This document shows, one piece after another, positions 55,306 to 55,358 of a DNA stretch of 55,358 bases. The DNA is from Pseudanabaena mucicola FACHB-723 (GTDB lineage: Bacteria > Cyanobacteriota > Cyanobacteriia > Pseudanabaenales > Pseudanabaenaceae). The stretch is from NCBI RefSeq assembly GCF_014696385.1, contig NZ_JACJQB010000024.1, forward strand, positions 1 through 55,358. Reading direction: 5' to 3'. The notes beneath the pieces were generated by a model. The model made no database searches. It worked only from the letters and a program-made list of their open reading frames with translations, and was not told the origin of the DNA. The position numbers and the translations under genes are program-made. Every line of letters starts with the position of its first letter. Within the stretch, counting starts at the first letter, position 1.

Positions 55306-55358
55306 ATGGGATATAGCAGTAGCCTAAGCGATAAAGAGTGGGAGATTATTGAACCTCT
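55306..55358 (+). mobile_element. IS5-family transposase, N-terminal start
   Basis: The visible 17 codons read MGYSSSLSDKEWEIIEP, matching the N-terminus of IS5/IS427-type transposases (S-x-L-x-D-x-E-W). The rest lies outside the window. The element's left end should lie in the 43 bases after the DUF4145 gene, but its inverted repeat cannot be confirmed without the other end. Confidence 0.75.

Overview
The window is chromosomal DNA from a cyanobacterium. The evidence is psbV (cytochrome c550 of photosystem II), petE (plastocyanin), a PSII S4-domain protein, cyanobacterium-type sucrose enzymes, a DUF3172 protein and many copies of the HIP1 octamer GCGATCGC inside genes. The moderate GC content, short intergenic hairpins and gene mix suit a filamentous or Pseudanabaena-like lineage; that placement is an inference.

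Layout. 1-860: 3' end of an IS630-type transposase and a small unknown gene. 1025-7892: an SGNH-like membrane protein, then the type IV pilus motor genes pilB-pilT-pilC, closed by a strong terminator. 7944-10937 (minus): a tight run leuD - [2Fe-2S] ferredoxin - degenerate SNase - miaA, and a DprA-like protein. 11289-12080: a secreted protein with a PVPGF C-terminal sorting tail. 12129-14091 (minus): a pseudokinase/WD40 gene broken by a one-base frameshift. 14217-17000: pgsA, metF, a DUF3172 protein, a small unknown protein and tRNA-Ser(GCT). 17277-20478: sucrose-phosphate phosphatase and sucrose synthase. 20515-28219 (minus): class III alcohol dehydrogenase, PSII S4 protein, PRC-barrel protein, transaldolase, an orphan GlnQ-like ATPase coupled to a beta-helix envelope protein, and a cation efflux protein. 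28558-32124: metH. 32142-33878: an AAA ATPase plus TOPRIM pair resembling OLD/PARIS defence modules. 33975-40309: a sucrose-phosphate-synthase-like glycosyltransferase, a divergent two-component pair and two tandem MscS channels. 40340-47005: the accessory island described below. 47186-52273: an exonuclease-like protein, a DUF29 protein, an ABC permease, hisA and a repeat-containing C39 peptidase. 52406-53737: a small protein, psbV and petE. 53960-55358: a toxin-antitoxin pair, a frameshifted DUF4145 gene and the start of an IS5-type transposase.

The most interesting region is 40340-46202 (minus) with the divergent gene at 46313-47005. A vWA protein, a PP2C phosphatase and a kinase with a zinc ribbon form what looks like a TerY-P signalling triad. 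They are interleaved with an ADP-ribosylglycohydrolase, a nicotinamidase-like cysteine hydrolase and a tiny ribbon-helix-helix-like protein, and a Nudix-HTH regulator of NrtR type is transcribed divergently. Two similar 21-bp palindromic sites lie between the divergent starts. The gene content suggests a phosphorylation switch tied to ADP-ribose/NAD turnover. I know of no description of this exact combination, but could not search for one.

Intergenic space is rich in perfect GC-rich hairpins, often with a GCTTCGC core. Many sit between convergent genes as probable terminators; others sit between divergent genes and look like dispersed repeats. Two MITE-like elements occur at 41148-41330. Three genes are interrupted or degenerate: the kinase/WD40 gene, the DUF4145 gene, and the SNase-like gene that has lost conserved acidic residues.
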